Below, piece by piece: positions 7,685 to 15,900 of a stretch of 64,000 nt of DNA (positions are counted from its first letter, which is position 1; every line of letters starts with the position of its first letter). A model generated the notes under the pieces. That model saw nothing but the letters and a program-made list of their open reading frames with translations. It was not told where the DNA came from and ran no database searches. The position numbers and the translations under genes are program-made. Source of the stretch: Spartobacteria bacterium (GTDB lineage: Bacteria > Verrucomicrobiota > Verrucomicrobiia > Chthoniobacterales > UBA10450). The stretch is taken from contig JAJPGZ010000002.1 of assembly GCA_021325495.1 (NCBI GenBank), positions 372,001 through 436,000 of the forward strand. The letters run 5' to 3'.

Positions 7685-9198
7685 TCGAGCGGGTCATAAC
7701 GCGCCGGAACGGCCGCTACTGCATTCTTCGAATTACCGGGCGCGAGCGTCAGCGATTGGAGGCGCACTTGTTCCAACGCTATCCGGATCGGGAATGGGGC
7801 ACGTTCTTCCGATTCGGCTTTCGGCGCGCGCCATGGGGGATTGCGCTCAGTTACGTCGAAGCGTTATGGCCGAAAGCGGGTGAATTGAATGAAGAGAGTG
7901 GCATCACCACATTCGAAAGCGATTACACGCTGCGCGCGTTTCGTATGGTTGAGCGAAGAGACATCGCTCTTGGAGTCGCACATTCGCACCCGCGCGGCGG
8001 CGGTACATTTCCGAGCGAACTCGATGATGACATGGACGCTTACTTTGCCGAGGAACTTTCTGCTTACAGCGCGGGAATGCCATATTGCAGCCTGATTCTC
8101 CAGCGGAGCGGAGCCAGCAGCTTTACGTTCACAGGCCGCGTGTTCGATCGCGGCGTATGGCTGCCCGTTCGTGAGATGCTCACTGTCGGAGATACACTCG
8201 GGCGCGAGAGAGCCGAAGATGAACTTTGCATACTGCAATCGAAGAACGGCACTGCGACAGCTGATCGGGAGTCCACCACGGCAAGGCTAGCGAGCGTCTT
8301 TGGAGCAGCAGCGCAGCGTCGGTTAGCTGCGACGACTGTTGGCGTAATCGGGTGCAGCGGCACCGGGTCGCCGGCGATTCACGTGCTCGCCCGAGGTGGC
8401 GTCGGCCGCTTCGTGCTCGTCGATCCGGAACGACTCAGTGCTTCAAATCTCGAACGCGTGCATGGCAGTACGTCTGATGATGTTTTCGCGGCGGAGCCGC
8501 CGTACAAAGTGGATGTGATGTGGCGGATGATCCGGGTCATCAACCCGACAGCGGAGGTTATCGTATTGAAAGTCAACGCGCTGGACGAACGCGCGTTGGA
8601 TGAGCTGATTCGCTGCGATTTGGTGCTCGGCTGTGTGGACACGCAGCATGCGCGTGTTCTGATGAGCGATCTGGCCAAACATTATCTTATTCCCAGCATA
8701 GATCTCGGAGTTCTGATGGAAGGCAACGCGGGAAGAATTACGTCCCAAATCGGCGAAATAACACAGTACACTCCGGAGTTACCGTGCGCGTGCTGCTGCG
8801 GACGTATCGATTTCCTAACGGTCAATCGAGAACTCATGGACGCAACGGAGCGCGAGCAGCGGATTATCGCTGCGCAAGAGGCAGCGGATCGCGGTGAGGA
8901 TGCGCACCAATATTGGGCCGGCGAAGCGCCGCAACTACATACCGTCGGCTATCTCACTACTATGTTGGGTAGTCTGGCCGCAGGTTATGCGGAGGGGTGG
9001 CTCACCGGCGCGTTTGAGATGCCACATTCCTGTATGCAGTTTGACATTGGCCAACCTCGATTCGGCTTCGTTGCCGTACCGCGACAACAGCGCGCTAACT
9101 GCCGTTGCCAGGATCACGTTGGCTGGGCTGATCAGGCAGCGGCCTTTCGCAATATCTCAGTGTCAGATCGCTGGCGCGCGGAGGTTGCGCACCACTGA
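7681..9198 (+). CDS. JAB peptidase-E1 (ThiF) fusion protein
   Basis: This 505-residue protein fuses an N-terminal JAB/JAMM isopeptidase to an E1-like adenylating domain. The JAB metal motif is HSHPRGGGTFPSELD (H101, H103, S112, D115); eight residues separate the second His from Ser, one more than the usual seven. The ThiF part starts near 215 with the nucleotide loop GVIGCSGTGS, then VLVDPERLSASNLERV (D248, R259). Cysteine clusters at about 369-373 (CACCC) and 474-476 (CRC) could bind zinc, and C369-C373 may include the thioester cysteine. The E1 would adenylate the ubiquitin-like C-terminus; the JAB domain would process or remove it. It overlaps the E2 fusion gene by 4 bp, so the pair is translationally coupled. 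The domain order and linkage follow the two-gene mobile ubiquitin-like systems described by Iyer, Burroughs and Aravind. Confidence 0.9.
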   Translation: MIERVITRRNGRYCILRITGRERQRLEAHLFQRYPDREWGTFFRFGFRRAPWGIALSYVEALWPKAGELNEESGITTFESDYTLRAFRMVERRDIALGVAHSHPRGGGTFPSELDDDMDAYFAEELSAYSAGMPYCSLILQRSGASSFTFTGRVFDRGVWLPVREMLTVGDTLGRERAEDELCILQSKNGTATADRESTTARLASVFGAAAQRRLAATTVGVIGCSGTGSPAIHVLARGGVGRFVLVDPERLSASNLERVHGSTSDDVFAAEPPYKVDVMWRMIRVINPTAEVIVLKVNALDERALDELIRCDLVLGCVDTQHARVLMSDLAKHYLIPSIDLGVLMEGNAGRITSQIGEITQYTPELPCACCCGRIDFLTVNRELMDATEREQRIIAAQEAADRGEDAHQYWAGEAPQLHTVGYLTTMLGSLAAGYAEGWLTGAFEMPHSCMQFDIGQPRFGFVAVPRQQRANCRCQDHVGWADQAAAFRNISVSDRWRAEVAHH

Positions 9199-9217
9199 AA
9201 ACGAGGCGGTCGCCTCG

Positions 9218-9691
9218 TTACTTCGCACCATTAACGGCTAAGGAAAGATGCGTCACCGGTACCCCAGAACGACGTTCAATCTCTTCAGCGACGATCCTGC
9301 GATGGCAGGTGCGATAATCGGCCTCGTAACAGAGCAGGCATGTATTTTCCTTGGACACAACTTCCACCGCCTGTTCCAGCGAATCGCCCTGCTTCAGCAA
9401 AAATGTGCGGTAACGCTTGAAGATTTGCGGAGTGTAGGCGCCAGCCGCTTTCATCGCTTCCATCTGGTCCGGTGGAGTTCCCAGTTTCGGATCGTGCAAA
9501 TAACGGATGCCTGCTCTCTTGCACGCCGCGGCGAGTTTATTTTTCGAAAATCCCGGTTTGCGACTCTGCGGCCGATACCGGATATCAAAGAGTACCTCGA
9601 CAGATGCAGCATTGAGTTGCTTGAGAAACTGCGAGAGCGAGAGGCCCTCGTAACCTGCAGTAAAAAGCGATGTGCGACGCCGACGTGCCAC
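9218..9691 (-). CDS. DUF488 family protein
   Basis: This 157-residue DUF488 protein has LFTAGYEGLSLSQFLKQL at the start. It continues with LFDIRYRPQSRKPGFSKNKL and the diagnostic C-terminal block CLLCYEADYRTCHRRIVAEEI (Cys-x2-Cys ... C-H-R). The family is widespread but has no firmly established biochemical role; it is often in defence and stress contexts. It is convergent with the E1-JAB gene (19 bp apart) and divergent from a second DUF488 gene at 9797, giving a pair with a 105-bp intergenic region. The start codon is GTG. The two copies differ clearly in sequence, so this is not a recent duplication. Confidence 0.85.
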   Translation of the reverse strand: MARRRRTSLFTAGYEGLSLSQFLKQLNAASVEVLFDIRYRPQSRKPGFSKNKLAAACKRAGIRYLHDPKLGTPPDQMEAMKAAGAYTPQIFKRYRTFLLKQGDSLEQAVEVVSKENTCLLCYEADYRTCHRRIVAEEIERRSGVPVTHLSLAVNGAK

Positions 9692-9796
9692 TGCTCATCT
9701 GTAGCGGGTTTTGCCGCGGCCGGCAACTGCCCAGCGGATCAGATGGCATTTGCCTGCTCAGCCGTAACCGATATTTATGTGTAACAGGATGAATTC

Positions 9797-10423
9797 ATGA
9801 GCCGCGAGCCAATTTTCACGATCGGCCATTCCGATCGAACCTGGGAGGAATTGGTCGAGGCGCTGAAAGACTGCGCCGTGAAATTCGTCGTCGATGTGCG
9901 GACCACGCCGTATAGCACACGGTATCCGCAGTTCAATATGGAGGTATTACGGGAGAGTTTGTCGCGTAGCGCGCTGAAATATCTACATCTGGGCGCCGCC
10001 CTTGGCGCTCGCCCGAACGATCCACGTCTGCTCGATGGCGATGGCCGAGTGTGGTACCCGAAGGTGCGACAGACGGCGGAATTCAAAGGCGCAATTCAGC
10101 GGATCGAGAAAGGCGCCGACAGCGGTCACCGTTTGGCGCTGCTTTGCATGGAGCCGCACCCCTGCGAATGTCATCGCTTCCCAATGATCGCTTACCAGCT
10201 GGCGCGCGACGGCTATGAAGTCCAGCACATTCTTCGTGACGGCAGCGTCAAAACGCAGGCGGAAATAGAGAGCGAGTTGCTTGAGCGCTTCGCGAACAAG
10301 ATACCTCAGCCGAATTTGTTCCAGCCGGAGGTTGGCCGGGCCGAGCGACTCGAAGCGGCTTACGAGCAGCTCAACATCGAGATCGGGTGGAAACCGCGTC
10401 CGGCCGATTTGATAGAGGACTGA
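9797..10423 (+). CDS. DUF488 family protein, longer paralogue
   Basis: This 208-residue DUF488 protein has FTIGHSDRTWEELVEAL followed by VVDVRTTPYSTRYPQFN, and the family cysteine block is LALLCMEPHPCECHRFPMIA. Beyond the family core (to about residue 150) a tail of about 55 residues ends EIGWKPRPADLIED. The gene starts ATG at 9797, 105 bp from the start of the divergent DUF488 gene. The intergenic DNA has an AT-rich TATTTATG segment near 9773, a possible -10 region. Its role is unknown; the neighbouring ubiquitin-like operon makes a part in the same response conceivable but unproven. Confidence 0.85.
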   Translation: MSREPIFTIGHSDRTWEELVEALKDCAVKFVVDVRTTPYSTRYPQFNMEVLRESLSRSALKYLHLGAALGARPNDPRLLDGDGRVWYPKVRQTAEFKGAIQRIEKGADSGHRLALLCMEPHPCECHRFPMIAYQLARDGYEVQHILRDGSVKTQAEIESELLERFANKIPQPNLFQPEVGRAERLEAAYEQLNIEIGWKPRPADLIED

Positions 10424-10467
10424 TGCCGCAAGAAGAAAATCGCGCCTGGCGAACGTAGCCTTGCTGC

Positions 10468-11232
10468 CTAGCTCATTGCGCTCGGCCCCGTTATCGCGAT
10501 TCTGTCAGCGATAATCGCGTCCAGCACTTCGCGAGCGGATGCCGGCAAGCAGAACGTGATCTTCGCCTTCGCCGCTTCGGCCATGTGATCGCCGTCTAAC
10601 TGTTCGCGTTTAAGCTTGGTCGTTTTGCTCCAAACGCGGGCGACAGCCTCTTCAGTCGCGAGCAAATCAGGCATGTCGGCGAGATGTACCGGCACCGGTG
10701 GCGCCTCGGAGGAACGTTGGTCCTCCTTCGGCGCCGCACCGTGGCGGTGCGCGATAGCCGGTGCACGGCCGGGCGGTCCCGTTCGGAGCACCAGAGCAGT
10801 GTACGGCGCGCGGCGCGTTCGCGGCATCTGCGGGAGATCGGCAAAGCCGAGCACGTAATTCATGTGCCGACCGTCGGGAAGATACCAGCGAAGTCCGACG
10901 AGCAGCGCGTCGTCCGCGTGCGGCCACTCGGCGATCATCTCAAAACATCGCCAGTTTGGCGTCTCGCATAACGCCCGGATCAGTCGAGCGATTTGCTCGG
11001 CCGTTTTGATTTCTGGAAATAGCGCATACACGCCTTCGAAGTTGCCGGGCGCGAGCGATAGCAGAGCGTTCAGAGGTAGTAATTCGTCAGGCCCGAGATC
11101 GGCACCCAGAAAGGTGAGCGGTTGCCAGCCGGCCTCGTCATGGCGCTTGGCCAATATCGCCGCGAACCTACAGCCTACGCTTGGCGTCTGTAGCCACCGC
11201 ACAAAGTTCTGTTGGTAGTCGTCGAGGAACAC
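10468..11232 (-). CDS. Hypothetical protein (254 aa)
   Basis: No family was recognised. The protein starts GTG (MFLDDYQQNFVRWLQTPS). It has an N-terminal half rich in aromatic and proline residues (GWQPLTFLGADLGPDELLPLNALLSL, EMIAEWPHADDALLVGLRWYLPDG) and a Pro/Arg-rich low-complexity middle (about 140-190). A C-terminal segment with hydrophobic helices follows (ASAREVLDAIIADRIAI). It is monocistronic on the minus strand and convergent with the longer DUF488 gene. The well-balanced composition in residues 1-130 supports coding. The promoter lies towards the hairpin at 11259-11278. Confidence 0.6.
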   Translation of the reverse strand: MFLDDYQQNFVRWLQTPSVGCRFAAILAKRHDEAGWQPLTFLGADLGPDELLPLNALLSLAPGNFEGVYALFPEIKTAEQIARLIRALCETPNWRCFEMIAEWPHADDALLVGLRWYLPDGRHMNYVLGFADLPQMPRTRRAPYTALVLRTGPPGRAPAIAHRHGAAPKEDQRSSEAPPVPVHLADMPDLLATEEAVARVWSKTTKLKREQLDGDHMAEAAKAKITFCLPASAREVLDAIIADRIAITGPSAMS

Positions 11233-11309
11233 TCCGGGTAAGTCTTGGCAGGCGCCGACTACGGCGGTTCAGCCGTAGGCAGCGGCTTGTTTGAACCGAA
11301 AATAGCAGC
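11233..11309. other. Hairpin-bearing intergenic DNA
   Basis: Between the hypothetical gene start (11232) and the possible antitoxin gene stop (11310) lies a perfect 7-bp stem, CTACGGC-GGTTCA-GCCGTAG (11259-11278). It is not followed by a T run in either direction. It could be an attenuator, an operator or a factor-dependent stop. Confidence 0.35.
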
Positions 11310-11627
11310 TTACTCGATCCAGCTCACATCCAGTGGACGCTTGGTCGAATGGAACGAATCGAGCAATTTGGCTCCAATTTTCCGAAACAACATCGTGCGG
11401 CGTGTCTTTCGCCGAGGGCCACTGGAGCCGACTATGATTGTCGCCTTTCCGGCAGTAATGCAGACCGGCGTTCCTTTTGCCGCGAGCGCTGCGGCTTCTG
11501 CGGGTGCGCGAAGGAATTCGTCCGAGGAGAAGACATGATAGTCGCGCTGCTGAGCGGTCGCATGCTCTCGAGAATGGACGCCGCGTCTTGTTGACGGCGC
11601 GTTTCGGGCAGGCGTATTTGTATTCAC
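11310..11627 (-). CDS. Possible Phd/YefM-like antitoxin-type protein
   Basis: This is a 105-residue basic protein. Residues about 30-72 (DYHVFSSDEFLRAP, then AALAAKGTPVCITAGKATI) resemble the N-terminal DNA-binding block of Phd/YefM antitoxins, where the pattern is S-S-x-E-F ... A-x-x-G-P-V-x-I-T. No toxin gene of the usual Doc or RelE type lies next to it. The start is GTG without a ribosome site. The 5' part (about residues 1-28) is Arg/Thr-rich and may not be translated. The frame is more protein-like than the overlapping minus-strand frame at 11269-11799. It might be an orphan antitoxin or a decayed module. Confidence 0.45.
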   Translation of the reverse strand: MNTNTPARNAPSTRRGVHSREHATAQQRDYHVFSSDEFLRAPAEAAALAAKGTPVCITAGKATIIVGSSGPRRKTRRTMLFRKIGAKLLDSFHSTKRPLDVSWIE

Positions 11628-11821
11628 AGGAGGTAATTCGACCGCCTTCTGACTGTCGTGTCTCTCTTGTATATACGCAAACCTGGCTGACTCTGGCTGG
11701 ATGTCGGGGTTGAAGCAAGTCTAACTTTTTCACAGCTGAGGCGGCGTGTCGTCGAGAGGCCGGGCGCCAGTTCAACGACGATCGCCGCGACGGCCGCACC
11801 AGTAGACGGTCGCCGTGATTA

Positions 11822-12919
11822 TTATCGGCGCGAATCCCGCAATACCATCTGATACACGCGGTCCAGGTCGGTTTTCGTTAGGCGCGTCAGCGAAGTAAAC
11901 GCCTTCTTCATATTCAATCGATCGGAAAGCTCTGGGTAGTAGCTTTCGTTGCTCTTGCCCATGCCCGTCATCGCCGACTTGATTGCCTTGATTCGCGACG
12001 CGCGCCATTGATCGGGAGCTTTGGTTTTGTAGCCGGTGGTCTGAATTGCTTTCTGCTGTCGATACCATGCTTCGACTGCTGGCATGTCTGTCGATAGCAA
12101 CGTCTCGCGTTTCGGCACCTTGAACCGCTTCAGAAGCCGCGCGCCCCATTCGCCAAAAGCTGCGTTTCGAGATTTGCCCATCGTGCCTTCGGCAAGTTCT
12201 TTGATCCATACGCTAATCTGATGCTCTTCCGCAGTGGTGATGCTGCCTGGGCGTCGCTCCAGCACTGTCTTGATAACGGGTGGACGCTGGTACTGATGCA
12301 CCTCGTTTCCATCGCCAGCGATCTGAATGTTGCCAGTGCCGCGAGCAGTTTGGCGAACCGGGGACGCAGCCGGTTTGCGACGCAACGATGGTTTTTGTCC
12401 GATCGGAAAGTCGTTCAGCACGAGCGCCAAATGATTTGCAAAATCATCGCGAAAACGGCTTCTCGATTGAAACGTCCAGCAAGATTTCTCAGCTCTGAGT
12501 TGTTGTCGAAAGGCCCAGAGTCGGTTGACCTGTTCGGTTGGCGCGCCTGCAGGCAATGGTTCCAGGTCGGAGAAGTAAACCATTACTTTTCTTCCCCGCT
12601 TGATAGCGAGTTGTATTTCTTCAACCGTGCCGGATTCGGCGTTTGCTGTCGCCGTACCGATCCGCGACCAAAAAATGGCTACGAGAATGTCAGTGGAATC
12701 GATCAACTGCTTGTTGATCGCGCCCTGGCCTGTTTCCTGAGCATCGGGATAACTGTCAGTGGACCAATGCTGGTGCTTTACCCAAAAGCCTCGCTGCTCG
12801 CCATGTTGACAATTCCAGTCGTTGATCACCTCGGTCGCGAGTGCAATTTCCCTGGCGACATCGCTCGGACCGCACAGCGTCACCTTAACCAATTCGACAG
12901 TAGAGCTGGGTGTACTCAT
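11822..12919 (-). CDS. DUF4062/TIR-like N-terminus with ORF6C-like C-terminus
   Basis: This 365-residue protein has two parts. Residues about 8-150 resemble DUF4062/TIR-like domains: VKVTLCGPSDVAREIALATEVINDWN, then STDILVAIFWSRIGTATANAESGTVEEI (the acidic turn and Glu are typical), then KVMVYFSDL. A linker about 175-215 has the GNIQIAGDGNEVHQY pattern. The C-terminal part (about 215-365) resembles the phage ORF6C domain (ISVWIKELAEGTMG, SRNAAFGEWGARLLKRFKVP). Such proteins are thought to sense infection and act on nucleotides or RNA; an active-site glutamate is present in the first domain. It is monocistronic on the minus strand, just after the giant methyltransferase gene. The combination is uncommon and worth structural confirmation. 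Confidence 0.65.
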   Translation of the reverse strand: MSTPSSTVELVKVTLCGPSDVAREIALATEVINDWNCQHGEQRGFWVKHQHWSTDSYPDAQETGQGAINKQLIDSTDILVAIFWSRIGTATANAESGTVEEIQLAIKRGRKVMVYFSDLEPLPAGAPTEQVNRLWAFRQQLRAEKSCWTFQSRSRFRDDFANHLALVLNDFPIGQKPSLRRKPAASPVRQTARGTGNIQIAGDGNEVHQYQRPPVIKTVLERRPGSITTAEEHQISVWIKELAEGTMGKSRNAAFGEWGARLLKRFKVPKRETLLSTDMPAVEAWYRQQKAIQTTGYKTKAPDQWRASRIKAIKSAMTGMGKSNESYYPELSDRLNMKKAFTSLTRLTKTDLDRVYQMVLRDSRR

Positions 12920-12983
12920 CTACGAATGACGGACGCTCCTTCCAAGGATTCCGTCGCGTACAAGCCTAACCGTGCGGGCTTAT

Positions 12984-15900
12984 TCACGTCAATTTTGCCA
13001 CGACTGATCGCTGCCGGGGTCTGAGCGAAGCCTTCTCGTAAACAACATTCGTGCATTCACTCTGTGATTGAGTCGCCACTTCGCCAATCGAATCATCAAC
13101 GTTTGGCGAAGCTTGGTTTTTGGTGATATCGAGCGCGGCGATGATTTCCTGCTGGCGTTTCGTAGCAACCGCGAGTTTCTCTTCATGCTCGAACGGTTGA
13201 TCGAGCTGTTTTTCGAGATCGCAGCGTTGGCGTACCGATTGCGCGAGCTCGGTTTCGCGTTCATGGAGACGATCCTCGAAGCTGTCCAGCGCGTGTTCGA
13301 GAGATGCGATCGTTCCGGCTGCGCTGTCGCTGACGTTAGCGCGATAGCTGTGTTTGCCGTGGATCAGAATCGTTGCGCGTTCATCGAGCCGTTCAACTGA
13401 AATCGGAAAACCACCAATGCTGCCGGCGGTCTTGCTTGACTCGAAGGGCTTCACTGCGGCGGCGAGAAAGACAAGGGCGCGACCGGCTTTCACTCGATCA
13501 GTGAATGTCTCGTTCTTCACCGTCATGGCAAAATTGTCGCCGCGTGTGCTCGTCCGCGTGCGCAGGTCCTCGCGAATGTTGGCGATCTCGCGCTCTAAGA
13601 TTCCGCTAGTGTCGCCCAATCTTTTGATGCGGTAGCGCATTTGGTAAAGGCTTTCGGCGTGTTGCCTCTTCAAGCGCGTCAATCGCATGACGTCGGCGTC
13701 GATTGTGGCTTTCTCGATGACGAGCGGGTTGCCTGACGCGATCGCTTTCACTTCGGCGTAGGTGAGCGCGGCCGAGTTCACGTCTTCCGCGCGACGAACG
13801 GTAGCGTCCCCCGTCATTACTTGCGCAATGAAGCGGCATTTCGTTTCCAGCGTTTGCCACATGTAGGCGTCGAAGCTGCCCTCGGTGACATAGCGGAAAA
13901 TCTTCACGTATTCGTTTTGATTCCCCTGACGAATGATTCGGCCTTCGCGCTGTTCGATGTCGGCAGGCCGCCACGGCGCATCGAGATGATGCAGTGCGAC
14001 GAGGCGCGTTTGGACGTTGGTGCCTTCGCCCATTTTTGTAGTGCTGCCGAGAAGCACGCGGACCTTTCCTTCCCGCACCGATCTGAAAAGCGTCGCCTTC
14101 GAGGCGTCGTCATTCGCATCTTGCATGAATGCGATTTCGCTCGCTGGAATTCCGCGCTCGATCAACTTGGCGCGGACATCGTCGTAAACCGAAAACCATC
14201 GAGTCCCCGGCTGCGGAGTGGAGAGATCGCAAAAGACGAGTTGGGCTCCCTTGGTTAGAGCGGAGTCAAGCCAGACCTGATGGATTTTCTCAACGGCGTA
14301 GTTCGTTTTCGAATCAGGATTATCCCGGAGGTGCGGAAGCACGAGCCGCATATCAAGCGCGGCTTTGCGGCCTTCGGTCGTGATCTTCAGCATGTTGTCG
14401 TCACGTGGATCAACTCTCCCGCTCTTGATCTTTTCTGTGCGTTTTACGAGTTGATCGACAAAGCGTTTCAGCTCCGGACTGCACGGCGCGCTGATCGTGA
14501 TTGGCCGTCCTTGATCGAGCTTCGGCACCGGCAACTTCAGCATCTCCGCGGTTTGCACATCGGCGACCTGGCGGAACTGCTGCATCAGCTCGGGGACGTT
14601 CACGAAACGTGCGAACCTGCTTTGCAGGCGGTAGCCGCTCCCGTCCGGGCTCAGTTCCATGGACGTAACTGCCTCGCCGAAAGTTCCCGCCCACGAGTCG
14701 AAATGCTGAAGCGAATTTCGACGCAGCGTCTCCATTTGTAGGTAACGCTGCATCGTGAACATCTCGGCCATCGTGTTTGAGATCGGTGTGCCAGTCGCGA
14801 ACACGACGCCGGAGCCGTTGTTCTTCTCCTGGATGTGCTGGACCTTCAGGAACAAATCGAACGCGCGTTCCGATGCAGTCTGCGGCAGTCCCGCAACTCG
14901 CGTCATTTTCGTGACGTAGAACAGATTTTTGAATTTGTGCGCCTCGTCGACGAAGAGGCGGTCGATTCCAAGCTCTTCGAACGTGAGCGTATTGTCTTTT
15001 TTCTGCTCGGCGGAGAGTGCTTCGAGTTTCACGGTGAGGCGCTTCTTCACGCGTTCCAACTCTTTGACGAGCCGCGTTCCGCGGTCGGCCCGCTCCTCGC
15101 GGATGGCGGTTTCAATCTCGTCGATCTGTCGCGCAATGAAGTCGCGGCGCGTCCTCAGCGAGACCGGAATTTTTTCGAAACTGGCGTGCGTGACGATCAC
15201 CGCATCCCAATTCGCCGTCGCGATTCGGCTGAAGAGCCGTGCGCGCTTGTTCGCTTCGAAGTCTTCCTTGCCGGCAACCAGAATGTTTGCGGTGGGATAG
15301 AGCGTGAGCAGTTCGGACGAGAACTGCCCGAGCATATGATTCGGCACGACAAACATCGGTTTTGTCGCGAGACCAAGCCTCTTCAGTTCGATCGCGGCGG
15401 CAACCATCGTGTAGGTCTTGCCAGCGCCGACAACGTGAGCGAGCAGCGTATTGTCGCTCTGCACGATGCGCCAGACCGCGTTCTTCTGATGCGGACGCAA
15501 CGTGACCTGCTGGCTGCTCGCCGGCAGTGTCAGATGACTGCCGTTGAAAACGCGCAGACGAATGGAGTTGAACTCGTCGTTGTACTTGCGGCAGAGACGC
15601 TCGCGCCGCGCGTCGTCTTCCCAAATCCACACTTTGAATCGCTCTTTGATCTTCTCCAGCCGGTCACGCGCGGCTTCGGTTTCCTGGACGTTGATGACGA
15701 CGGTGTCTTTGTGGCGATCGCGGTCGTAGACGGTCGGGGTTTTGAGATTCAGTGCGTCCTGGATCAGCTCCAGTGCCGAGTATCGCATCGTCCCCCACTC
15801 GGCTGTGTTCGCGACAGTGCCGCGCGCATTGAAGTCACCTCGGACGAACCAGGTGCCGAGCATTGCCGCATGCGAAACAGTGACGCCGTCGTTGCGAAGC

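Noticed and set aside
6539-9198. CBASS or BIL-type locus
   Set aside because: No cyclic-nucleotide synthase, effector or separate BilA-D genes are present, so I kept the neutral name multi-ubiquitin/E1-JAB operon.
11269-11799. Minus-strand open frame of 176 codons overlapping the Phd-like frame
   Set aside because: The sequence is Arg/Ser/Cys-rich without any structure and looks like a shadow.
12221-13024. Plus-strand open frame of 267 codons
   Set aside because: It is antisense to the DUF4062/TIR-like gene, whose domains are recognisable.
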